This document shows positions 44,003 through 55,200 of a stretch of DNA of 64,000 nt, one piece after another (within the stretch, counting starts at the first letter, position 1; each line of letters begins with the position of its first letter). The stretch covers positions 15,395,413-15,459,412 of the forward strand of contig CM065320.1 in NCBI GenBank assembly GCA_033032175.1. Direction: 5' to 3'. The notes below the pieces were generated by a model. It worked only from the letters and a program-made list of their open reading frames with translations, was not told where the DNA came from and did no database searches. The stretch is from Saturnia japonica. Taxonomy: Eukaryota > Arthropoda > Insecta > Lepidoptera > Saturniidae. Position numbers and translations under genes: made by a program.

Positions 44003-47000
44003 CTGAGAAAAAAATTACAAATATATATAAATAATGTAACTATTAATTAATATACGATTATCTTATATTAGGTTGTTAATGCATGGCACTTCCTACATGC
44101 TAGTTGATTATATTTTCATTTGGAATGCCATCGAAATATCCCAATCCCAAGATTTACCGGCTGGAGCTGGACAGGATAGGGTAGGGTAGGTCACAAGCGG
44201 CTTGATAAATAGGTAACCATCATATCCAGTACAGCCAATCCTCACAGCCAGACAGCTTCAACGACAATGACCTTCTCTCATCGTGTTCTAAGAGAAGACC
44301 TCACTATTCGACGGCTCGAGCGAACTGTTTCTTAAAGCCGTCAAGCCGGTAGTCACCTACTTATATGATGCGTGCGAACACAGAGCATACTATGTCCCCC
44401 AATCAATAGTACGAATACTAGGTCATTAGTACAGTTTCAATAATCTCATCGTCACGATTTTCCGACATATATTATTACAGTAAAGAAATATATAACATAA
44501 CATACCATCACGCCTGTAACTCCGAAGGCAATAATGTACACCCACAGTTCGCCGTGTATGTTTTTTAGGTCCCATATAATAGGGGGCGAGCCTATTGCCA
44601 TTAATCGGGCACAAAGCCAAACTCCGAGCTTCTACTGAGACCTTCATAGAAAAACCTAATAGCACTTTGCTCGATCTGAGAATTAAACCCAGGACCTCGA
44701 TCATAGCAGTCGCGCTTACGACCACCAGGCTAATGAGGCAGTTAAGAGGTAAAGTTTGTAAATATGTTTTTAGCAGGTAATTAATATATTAAACTACTGA
44801 TTCTATTAAAAAATATATTTCATTGACAGAAAGCTACGAGAATATTCTCCCTGGGGGATATAGAAAAACAGACTCGAGCGATTACGTTAGTCGTTTTAAG
44901 AATTTTGAGACAGGCAGTCCGATTGGTAGAATACTTCCAACCTACAGGAGTCAAATAACCAATAACCTTCGCTGAGTAGTGTTTCCAGAGCTTCTTGGGG
45001 TGGGGAAATTTAAAGTCGGCAACACGTTAGTGATACCTATGGTATGTTATGTTATATGGGTTATGTTATTTTGGTCACTTATTTGTATAAAAAGAGTAGT
45101 TAATAATAAAAATGCCAACCTGACAAGTTCCCTCTTCTCCGAACCAAAAATTTCCAACGCAAACCATATTTTCAGTCTTTACACCCAGGTAAGATGCCCT
45201 GCATTGATATTCTGGCACTACCTCTGTTTCTACATCCATTAAATGTTCAGGAATCGAGCTGGCACCTTGCTAGAATTTTAGTACAAATAATAATAATAAG
45301 TTAATCAATATTTCGACAGATATCGCAATGTTTTTACATAAATGAGCGCTTAGACGTGCAAAATGCAAAATGGGGCAGAGCATTACACTATGGATTTAAA
45401 AAGAAAAAACTTCTTAGATATAATTTTCAATTTTCTGGAAATTCACAATCGTAACTTTTATTTTATGTTGTATAGGCACAATGCACCGCAGATATCTACT
45501 CATATAAATATTTTAATAGAAGATAAAGAATTAGGCTAAATATATTTTTCCGATTAAGAAAATTGATAAATATCTTTAGGTGTTCGATAAATTTAAGGGT
45601 CAGTGTAAAAGACATACGTTTAAATCATTTTATTCCGTAATTACTGGTCAAGTGTATTTAAAAAGCATATTCTTTTATGGGTTGAACCGGTATAAAGATA
45701 TTGTTCGTAATATGAAAAAATACCCTAGTGCCTCTCTTTGGGACGCCAAGGACTTACCATAGTTCTTCCCCAGCCACTGATATTAACTTTACTGCGTCCT
45801 TTCAAAATTCGATTGATGGGTGGTAGTTTAATAGGTTTAATCGTGTCTGTGAAATTAATAGGCTCTGCTATCCTCATAACAGCTACATCCTTATCGAAAC
45901 TAGGATTATCGTATTCAGGGTGTGGTATCACTTCTGATATTGGTATCACCGTCCCATTTTTACGCCAGCTACTGCCGGCTCGAAGGACAACAGTTGAGGG
46001 ATCAACGCTGTAATAATATTTTTGCTTGATACTTACTTACATTGTGTTTTAAAATAAATAAATAGATTTATATTAGATCAGATATGAATAAATTAGAGGA
46101 GAAGGTGAAGGAGAGTGTGAAAATAGTATCAGTCACAGAAAAGATGACAGGTTTTAGGATAGCGTGGTATGAACATATAGGCAAGTAGGATGAAAGTTAC
46201 ATATTCATAACTAGAAGAAGTTTCATAAAGGATTGGATATAAGAGTCCCTAGGAAGACCGAAGAAGGAATAGTTTAATTTTGTGATGAATGATATGGACA
46301 TAAAAGGTAAAGACGCTTGATAGAGGAAAGTGAAAGAAGAAAAGATGTTATCAGTCTGTGAAAAGATTTCAACCTACTTTTGAGCGCAATGTGCAGCTGT
46401 TATGATCGAACTATCACTTACAATGAAACCGCCACAAAAATAAGAGTCATTAACAATAAATGATACTTGGTGCGGGTAATTTTCTATCATAGCTTCCTTT
46501 CCACCAACAATTCTACTGAGATCGACCATAGGCTCCATTAATGATTCTTCTAGTAAAGGCGTTTTAGCGACGTTAAAAGCATAGTACGTTGCTGAAAATA
46601 TAAGACCACTTATTTTATTATCTTCAAAAAATTTCTTGCAAAAAGGATATTGAAAAATTACTATTTTTGTATATACCACATAATACACCGTATCAGATCG
46701 GTTTGATAGTCTACCCATTTTTCGATCTTTTTTAAACGAAATAAACCATGTCAAAGTTTAATTGTAACTTACACTTTGAAGGACTGTATTTTAAAAATAT
46801 TTATCTTAATTAAAAAAGTATAGAAGTAAATAACCTTTAAAATGTTCAATAATTATATTTATGTTCTGAACCCTCGTATTTCATGATTATTAAAGAAAAA
46901 ACTTTTTCCTTTAACCATGATGAAACAAAACTTTATAAAACATCGTCAAAGTTTTCACTTTACCGAAGTTGTTTTTAATAATCTATGAAAGTAAGTTACA

Positions 47001-47684
47001 AATGATACTAAAACAGACATTACTTTTTTGAATAAAAATTAAATCATGATCTGGCAAATATTTATTTACTAACCGATTTCAAAATAGGCGGTAAATATGT
47101 TATATTATTGGAACTGCAATATATTCACATAATTATGATAATCTATTAGGGCTTCCAAACAAATATACATATTTTTAAATGTGTATGTGCTTATTTTAAG
47201 AGCTGTCACCGAATTGAAATAGAAATTAAGGCCTCAAATTTGTTTTGTACCTACTTATGATTTCGTTTTGTTGGTTAATTATAAGTTTTTAAAAGAATAT
47301 TATTTCATAATTTTGAGTTTTTTTTTAAAGTCAATTTACTTTTTTAATGACTTTTATTTATTAAATTTTTTTGGGCACCGACAATTGTCATTCTCGTGTA
47401 CTTGCACAATTAATTGTACTAATCAAAGGGTGGTCTTATTATTAATAGTAATTTCTTCTAGGCAACCCCTACTTCTACTGAAACTACTAAGGCGTCAATA
47501 ATCGGTGTTAATTTTCAAACACTATTAAAAGTATTACGATCAATAAAGAAAATATAATATGTATACACTAGATAAAGTACTGAAAGAACTGGTTGTAGTA
47601 AACTATTAATAGGAAAAGTTATAACTTACAACATATAAACAACACAGTCAAATATAAAACAGACAAATTAAAGACTAATTCCAT
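43850..47684 (-). CDS. S1-family serine protease 1 (secreted zymogen, atypical specificity)
   Basis: A secreted chymotrypsin-fold endopeptidase. Five exons (5' to 3' on -): 47630-47684, 46378-46591, 45758-46007, 45120-45269, 43850-44002; 822 nt, 273 residues, all GT/AG and in phase. Signal peptide about residues 1-19 (MELVFNLSVLYLTVLFIC), propeptide, activation site R45|IVGG, catalytic His86 (TAAHC), Asp130 (DKDVAV), Ser226 (GDSGG). Six cysteines fit the three usual invertebrate disulfides. The residue six before the catalytic Ser is Gly (GTCQGDSGG), not the Asp of trypsin, and the PGV(Y) position reads PSV, so cleavage after Lys/Arg is unlikely; chymotrypsin- or elastase-like, or restricted, specificity is inferred. 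A candidate ATTAAA follows the stop (43,795-43,800 on +). It is the tandem duplicate of the gene at 48,354-58,724. Confidence 0.9.
44490..44760 (-). repeat. tRNA-derived SINE family T in protease 1 intron 4
   Basis: Complement of the 31.9-kb copy (gccattaatcgggcacaaag, aaacccaggacctcgatcat). It is in the same orientation as the gene. Confidence 0.7.
44900..45045 (+). repeat. SINE-like family B, partial, in protease 1 intron 4
   Basis: Contains gacaggcagtccgattggta, agagcttcttggggtgggg and aagtcggcaacacgttagtg. Confidence 0.6.
45120..45269 (-). CDS. Serine protease 1, exon 4
   Basis: 150 bp: QGASSIPEHL through YQCRASY and MVCVGNFW to EEGTCQ, between acceptor aattctag and donor CAG|GTTGGC. 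Confidence 0.9.
45758..46007 (-). CDS. Serine protease 1, exon 3 (catalytic Asp)
   Basis: 250 bp, exactly as in the sister gene. Contains VDPSTVVLRAGS, IPHPEYDN, DKDVAVMR and SGWGRTM; donor ATG|GTAAGT. Confidence 0.92.
46085..46330 (+). pseudogene. Decayed RTE-like LINE remnant in protease 1 intron 2
   Basis: Broken frames recover phrases such as KVKESVKIVSVTEKM, GRPKKE and FVMNDMDIKGKDA, matching the RTE-type C-terminus pattern seen at 18,370. Several in-frame stops. Confidence 0.5.
46378..46591 (-). CDS. Serine protease 1, exon 2 (propeptide, activation site, catalytic His)
   Basis: Acceptor tattttcag; reads through DLSRIVGGKEA, FCGGFIVSD and TAAHCAQ; donor AAAA|GTAGGT, leaving two bases. 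Confidence 0.9.
46770..47610. other. Protease 1 intron 1, AT-rich
   Basis: No repeat family or additional exon recognised. Confidence 0.4.
47630..47684 (-). CDS. Serine protease 1, exon 1 (signal peptide)
   Basis: ATG at 47,684. Eighteen codons plus one base give a hydrophobic signal peptide, followed by donor T|GTAAGT. Too short to stand out as an ORF, but its position and phase match exon 1 of the sister gene. Confidence 0.85.
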
Positions 47685-47710
47685 TTTGTTAAATTATAAC
47701 AGAATGAATG

Positions 47711-47740
47711 CAATCACTGATAGACTTGGGTCTATATATG
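47711..47740 (-). promoter_or_regulatory. Candidate core promoter of serine protease 1
   Basis: On the - strand a TATA-like catatatag (47,732-47,740) lies about 20 nt upstream of an arthropod initiator match tcagt (47,716-47,720), some 30 nt before the ATG. The spacing is shorter than the usual 25-30 nt, so the precise start is uncertain. Confidence 0.4.
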
Positions 47741-47919
47741 AGTGGTTATGAATATATTACACAAATCACCCGCATACTATAATTGAAAGCAAATAGTTTC
47801 GATAAACGTATGATGAGATGGCAAATATAAACCTTAGATGATAAGGAGCGAGGTAACTCAGAAGGTTGAAGGATTTCACGGATTATTAAATAAAATTACC
47901 ACACGTAACCTTAATGTAT

Positions 47920-48065
47920 GCTCTTGAGGATTGATTTTCCAAGGATCACCCATAATAAGCATTTTTTTTTGTCTTTAAAATAGCGAGGGTAACATGTTAC
48001 ACGCCTGTGTCCGATCGACATCATTCTGTATTCCGCGCAAGCGCTGCCGCGAGCACAGCTACTAT
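47920..48065 (-). repeat. Dispersed repeat family C, reverse fragment
   Basis: Contains ggatcacccataataagcat, gtgtccgatcgacatc and gccgcgagcacagcta. Confidence 0.6.
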
Positions 48066-48353
48066 TAATATAAGTACCATATAACTTTGGTAGCTTTACT
48101 TTCAGATTACTCATTAATCTAAAATTTAAAAAAACTACCTACTAATTAGTAAATGGTATTAAGAATCAAGTAACGTGGTAATACACAATTCAGTGTCAGG
48201 GCCATATTAAAAATTAACTATGTATTTGCTTTCAAGCACAAATGCAATCCAAGTTTTAGGAAGTACGCGCAGTAGATATCTAAAATACGTATCTATATAA
48301 TTGCAAAAAAAAAGAAAAACAAATGAAGAATATATAAATTATATTTTATTATT

Positions 48354-48506
48354 TTACAAGCCAGTATGCTTTTTGATGAACTCCCTGATATCTGAAGATG
48401 CGATGTCAGCGAAAACACTCGGTGATAAGCTCTGACCACAACCACGACCGTAGGACACGATCCCAACAGCCATTCCATCTTGAATAGCAGCACCACCAGA
48501 ATCACC
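48354..48506 (-). CDS. Serine protease 2, exon 5 (catalytic Ser, stop)
   Basis: GDSGGAAIQDGMAVGIVSYG to IKKHTGL and TAA (48,354-48,356); 153 bp; very similar to exon 5 of protease 1. Confidence 0.92.
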   Translation of the reverse strand, partial: GDSGGAAIQDGMAVGIVSYGRGCGQSLSPSVFADIASSDIREFIKKHTGL

Positions 48507-49257
48507 CTGTGTAAAATCAATAACAGTATAGGACCAATACATATTGGAATATATGCAAGTGTTGACAGTTTGAACAGCGTTGCATACTTTCAGAAACTAT
48601 ATAGGTGCATGTAGGTGAATAACAAACTTGATCAGCTAATTTAACCTCGGACTACCGTTATATTATTATTTTTTTAATGTGATCTTAATTTAGAATATTT
48701 GTTTCCGCACTATATTTAGTCATAAATACGATCCGCGGGCCAACTCCGATCTGCCAATGTCCCTTCTAAAGTAGGAGTTTTATCAAACACCGCCAAATGA
48801 TCATTACCAAACATTATTCCTAATGTCCGGAATACTATGACAATGTTTGCGTCAACATATGTGTGTCAACACACGTTTTCTACCATGAAGACACGAAAGA
48901 ACTGTTTTCGAAGCAGACTAATTGACAAATGCCTTTTTTCGCTGTTGAACACCGTCCAAAAATACCACGGCTTGGCCTTCAAACAAAAGTATTCGTGTTT
49001 ATTTATAAATACTTAAGTTTGTAACTTTAACATTAATGATTAAATTTGAAACATTCCACAATATTTTATTGATATTTCTGGCCGCTCCTGAAATTCTTTA
49101 ATTTTTCTGGTCCCTAATGGAAAAAGTCTTTCCAACCCTGGTCCATACCATACCTATGTTCGAGACACGAATCCATAATTGTTAATGGGATCTATCTATC
49201 TACATCTACAGTCACATTAATTTTAGTCACTTATACTCCCTTAAAATGTTAAAATAT

Positions 49258-49297
<40 letters not shown>

Positions 49298-52200
49298 AAG
49301 AAAATATATTTCTTTAATTCTAATTTAAGTTTTGTAGGTTTAATATGTTTAGTAATGTAGGTTGTATATAGTTTATCTATTATTAAAAAGAATATTGTAA
49401 CATACAAAAGGTGACAGATGTGTCAAATATTAAAATGAATTGTAAAACTAAAGAAAGGACATGTAACTAGGAAATATAAACTTTTAATGTCGTTTCTTTG
49501 TTTACAGGTTGGTTTTAACATGATATTATTATTTAGTGTATATTAGTATAAAATATTAATTAATTATTAAATTTAATGAAATAAAACTTTGTTTACAGAG
49601 CAACGCTTACAGTTTATTTTACATGCCAAAACTATAGTCGTCTTATAAAACGACATTATTGTTTATAAAAATCGAATAAACGAAAGTTAATTATCCTGTT
49701 TAAAATGGAGAAACTTCGTTTTGAATTCACATTATTACCTGGAACTGATGGTAAATCAAATATTTGCTCTATAACTTCGATAGCCACAAATGATAATAAA
49801 GTATACGCTGTACCAGAAGCTCTACAAGCAGTTAGTCATCACAAGGAAATAATCAAATCATCTGTTTATAATAAAGTTACCAATAGCTTAAGAAAAAGGT
49901 ATCAGGTAAGAAGAGTTTGGATAACTATGACAGAGGAACTTAGAAGAACTTACATAGATGAGGATGATAATTTACAATTTGGGGATCAATTTTTAGAAGA
50001 ACTGAATTGTGAACAACTTGTCACTACATTCGAAAAAGAAAGTACATTGGAAAAATTATTTGAGAAATTAGTAGAAAATACACATATAATTAAACCACAT
50101 AATTTAAAAAACATTGCAGAGAAGTTTGTCATTGAAAAATTTACAACCAAAAATTCTAATCCAAACCAGTGGATTGAAATTTTTGAACAAGAATGCCTAC
50201 GATTTGATTTGATAACGGACGAAAAGAAAATTGAAATTCTCAGACTGTTTTTGGATGGGAGTTGTACAGATTGGTACAACTCAATGATTATAAAATTAAC
50301 AATGAACTCGGAATGGTCAACCTGGAAAAACAAATTTTGTGCATCATTTGCAAATAAGGGATGGAACCCAGTAACTCATGCACTATTCTTTAAATACAAA
50401 AACGGTTCACTGTTAGATTATGCTATAAGAAAAGAAAAACTTTTATTGGATATGAGAAGATCAATTGACGCAGGTACTTTAGTGGATCTTGTTGCTGCTG
50501 GTTTACCAGAATTTGTACTTAATAAGATTGATAGAGAAGCCGTAAAAGATACAGTGGATTTGTTTAATGAAGTGACTAAGTATGAACATATGGTGAACAA
50601 AGTAATTTTTTTAGCTAAGAAAAAATGTAGTAATCCAAGACCTAATGGGAAAAATGAAGATCAAGATTTATGTGAAACATGTGAAAAGTTAAATAAAGGC
50701 CCTCGGTACCACTCAAAATCTAAGTGCTGGTTTAGGACAAAAGAAGATGATACATTAAAGAAAAATACCATTAAACATATCAATAATTCAGTGATAGAAG
50801 CTGAGTTAAACGAAATGGATCAAAAAAACGAATAGTAACACCATTAATAAATGTCAAACTACTAATAGACAATAAATTAAAAATATATGGGGTTTATGAT
50901 TCGGGTTCGAATGTTTCTTTGATCAACTCTAAGTTATTGAAACTAAGCAGAAAAGAAAATCATTTGAACGTAGCAAATTTAATTACGATTAATGGTGTTA
51001 TAAAGACAAGTGGTTTGACAACGTTGAAAATAAAAATCTTTGAATTGGAAAAAAGTGTTGATGTATACATTATTAATGAACAAAATTTCAAATATGATTT
51101 TTTGATTGGATTGGACTTGATTAAAGAGTTCAAACTGATCCAAAATGAAGACTTACAGATAACTCAGAAACAGAGTATAAATAATGAAAATGAAGAAGTT
51201 ATTACAAAAGATGAAGAAGAATTCAAAATAAATTTTAACGAACATGTAAAAGAAGAAGATTTTGAAATAAAAATAGATCATTTAAATGAGTACCAAAAGT
51301 CAGAAATAAACACATTAATTAGCAAATATAAATCAATTTTTGCCAAAAATAAATTTGATATCGGTACTGTTAATGGATATGAAGCGAGGATAGACTTGTT
51401 GGTAGATAAATATTGTTGTAAAAGGCCCTATAGATGCACTGTAGAAGATAAAAAAGAGATAGGAGAACAAATAGCAAAGTTACTGGATAATAAGTTGATA
51501 GAAGAATCCTACAGTCCATTTGCAGCACCCGTTACACTGGCATTTAAGAAAGAAGATAACAAGAAATCAAGACTATGTATAGACTTTAGGGATTTAAATA
51601 AAATAGTGGTGCCACAAGCGCAACCATTTCCGTTAATCGAAGATTTAATATTAAAAACTAGAAATTGTAATTTTTTCTCAAGCCTTGACATAAATTCTGC
51701 ATTTTGGTCTATTCCATTAAGAATAGAAGATAAACAAAAGACAGGATTCATAACACAGGAAGGTCATTTCCAATGGACATGCCTACCTTTTGGCCTAAAG
51801 ACCTCGCCTGCTATTTTCCAGCGGATTTTAAGTAATATATTGAGAAAATATAAACTTACTAATTTTACTGTTAATTATATAGATGACATACTTATTTTTT
51901 CTAAAACGTTTGCTGATCATATTATTCATCTGACACTGTTGCTAGATGCGATCAAAACAGAAGGTTTCAGGTTAAAATTAACAAAATGCACATTTGCATC
52001 AAACTCTGTAAAATATCTGGGTTATATAATTCAGAACAATTCTATCACACCATTAAAGGATAATTTGGTTTCGATAAAGAATTTTCCTGTACCAAAAACG
52101 CAGAAGAATGTAAGACAATTTCTAGGAAAAATAAATTTTTATCGTGAGTATATACCAAGGAGTACAATAATATTGGATCCGTTACATAATTTATTAAGGA

Positions 52201-55200
52201 AAAATACAAAATTTATTTGGTCTGAAAAATGTAAAAAAGCATTTGAAATGATAAAAACCTTGTTATGCACCCAACCAATTCTTGAAGTTTTTGATCCAGA
52301 ATTACCCATTAATATTTATACAGATGCTTCCATAGAAGGTGTTGGCGCCATTTTAAAACAAACACAGTCTGATGGAAAAGAAAAACCAGTAGCTTACTTT
52401 TCTAAAAAACTTAATGAAGCCCAAAAGAAAAAAAAGGCAATATACTTAGAATGTTTAGCTATCAAAGAAGCGGTGAAATACTGGCAATACTGGTTGATAG
52501 GTAAATATTTTACAGTTTATTCAGACCACAAGCCACTAGAGAATATGAATCTGAAATCTAGAACCGATGAAGAGCTGGGTGACTTAACATATTATTTATC
52601 GCAATATGACTTTAAAGTAAAATATGCTCCAGGAAAACAAAATTTGGAAGCAGACTGTCTAAGCAGGAATCCAGTATTGGAGTCGTATGAAAATACAGAT
52701 GAACAATTAAAGGTAGTAAATTTAATTAAAATAGAAGAAATTATAATAGACCAAAGTAAAAATGTGGAAATACAAAATAACAAAAATAAATTGGTTGAAA
52801 AACACAATATATATTTTAAAAAAATCAAAAGAAAGGAAAAAATTATTATATCAGAAGAGTTAAGTATCAAACTTTTAAAAGATATACATGAAAACTTTTG
52901 CCATATTGGAGTTGGACAAATGCAAAAAACGATAAGCTCACTCTACACAGCGAAAAATTTGATGAAAAACATAAAAAAAGTTTGTAAAAACTGTGAGGTT
53001 TGTATTAAAAATAAGTCAAGAGGACACGACAAATTTGGCTTTATGTCTCATCTAGGTCCCGCCACAAGCCCTTTCGAAATAATATCTATAGATACAATAG
53101 GGGGTTTTGGAGGTTCAAGATCAACAAAAAAATATCTACATCTGTTAGTAGATCACTTTACTAGATACGCATTTATTCTCACTTCAAAAACTCAAAATGC
53201 AAATGATTATATAAAACTAGTGATGAATGTTGCAGAAACTGAGGATATCGGTATGCTTCTCACCGATCAATATCCCGGAATCAATTCAAAAGAATTTAAA
53301 AAATTCTTACATGAAAAGAAAGTAACAATGATCTTTACAGCAGTAAATACACCATTCTCAAATGGCCTAAATGAAAGGCTGAACCAAACATTAGTGAACA
53401 AAATGAGATGCAAAATAAATGAAAAAGAAAAAAAGAGAGCCTGGGCATCAGTAGCTCAAGAATGCGTAAATAAATATAATGATACGATTCATTCAGTCAC
53501 TGTTTTTGCACCAAGTTATCTTTTATACGGTACAGATGTAACATTCATACCAAACGAACTAAAACAAGGAGAATCAAATAAAAATTGGATAAGAGACAGA
53601 AAAACAGCGCTTGAAAATACAATAAAGTCACATAATTACAATAAAATACTTTTCGATAAAAATCGAAAACACTGTGAATTTAATTTAGGAGACATGGTAT
53701 ATGTGGAAAATGGAAATAAATTGAACAGAAAAAAATTAGATGAACTGAAAATTGGACCCTATAAGATTGTTGAAAAAATTTCAAATTCAATATATAAAAT
53801 AGATACAGGACACAGAAAAATAGAGTCTAACCTTTTTCATATCACGAAACTTATTCCAGTCCCTACAACAAAAAATAACGAGATATGATGAAGAGTATGA
53901 GTAAAATTAACGAAAATTTTCTTGTAAATTTTCTTCCAAAGGGGGGAGATGTAAAGAAAATATATTTCTTTAATTCTAATTTAAGTTTTGTAGGTTTAAT
54001 ATGTTTAGTAATGTAGGTTGTATATAGTTTATCTATTATTAAAAAGAATATTGTAACATACAAAAGGTGACAGATGTGTCAAATATTAAAATGAATTGTA
54101 AAACTAAAGAAAGGACATGTAACTAGGAAATATAAACTTTTAATGTCGTTTCTTTGTTTACAGGTTGGTTTTAACATGATATTATTATTTAGTGTATATT
54201 AGTATAAAATATTAATTAATTATTAAATTTAATGAAATAAAACTTTGTTTACAGAGCAACGCTTACAGTTTATTTTACATGCCAAAACTATAGTCGTCTT
54301 ATATATATATATATATATATATATATCTTCTTTAGTTTATATCTATATTTAAGTTTACAATACACCATCTCCTTTAAACAATATTATTACCAACATATAA
54401 TCTCAGTTTAATATTCAACATAAAATTCCAAATACACATTACCGAATGTAACATTGAATTTTTGACAATATCTAAACACAAAACTACTATTGTAAATTTT
54501 TATAGTATTATAAGAAAAACTAACTTGGCAAGTCCCTTGACCTCCCAAATAGAAATTGCCACCGCACCACATGTTCCTGGTCATAACACTGTAGTAACTC
54601 AACCAGCATTGAGAGTAAGGTATCACCGGTATTCGGACTACCATTAGCCTGTCAGGAATAGAGCTGGCTCCTTGCTGGAAAAACAGCTAGACATTATAAA
54701 CTGTGATAAAACAAGTTAAATTATTAAAAAGGAAATATAAAATCCGACTACAAGTAACAACGCAATTAAAACGAATTTAACAACACCTCGAATGCTGAAA
54801 TCCATCAAGCCTTTTAGGCTACAGAACATGCCATACACCGCCGCGACCTCCCTCTCTCACGGCAACTCAAGCATAAGTCCATGCCTCGGTGTGGAACCCT
54901 TGAGTCTGACAGCTGCCCGCACGATACAGATGACACTGCACTTGCAATCACTTAGCTACCCACGCACACTACACACAATATGTTCATACATGCGTGCAGA
55001 CCAGTGCGAGTTAGTGTAGACCATATTTCAGATCAGTAAAAACATATACACTTGTTCCTTTCTTCCTCTCAGGAGGCAGGGACACGTATATATTAGTTTA
55101 GCTCGAATTTTACGAAACGGGAATTAGTCAGATCGCGACTTCTTTGCAATTGCGGCAACAGCCCAAGCCGAAGTCCAGCCACTTTGACATCCTTACGCGC

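Larger units (their letters stand above)
47685..48353. other. Intergenic region between the two protease genes
   Basis: About 670 bp. It holds the presumed promoter of protease 1 and a reverse family C repeat (47,920-48,065). Confidence 0.6.
49294..54300 (+). mobile_element. Complete Ty3/Gypsy-type LTR retrotransposon, ~5.0 kb
   Basis: Layout: LTR, primer-binding site, gag, -1 frameshift site, pol (protease, RT, RNase H, integrase), polypurine tract, LTR. The pol domain order (RT and RNase H before integrase) is that of Metaviridae. There is no env-like third ORF. The LTRs match base for base by eye and both ORFs are intact, so insertion is very recent and the copy may be active. It lies antisense to the host gene in its largest intron. 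The target duplication cannot be separated from the TA tract. Confidence 0.93.

Noticed and set aside
45738..46013. 91-codon + strand ORF
   Set aside because: Antisense shadow of protease 1 exon 3.
50919..50930. Pol start at 50,919
   Set aside because: That codon is TTG inside the protease active-site region; the frame is open back to the gag slippery site, so frameshift entry is more likely.
49294..54303. Errantivirus-like (env-bearing) classification of the LTR element
   Set aside because: No third ORF lies between pol and the polypurine tract.
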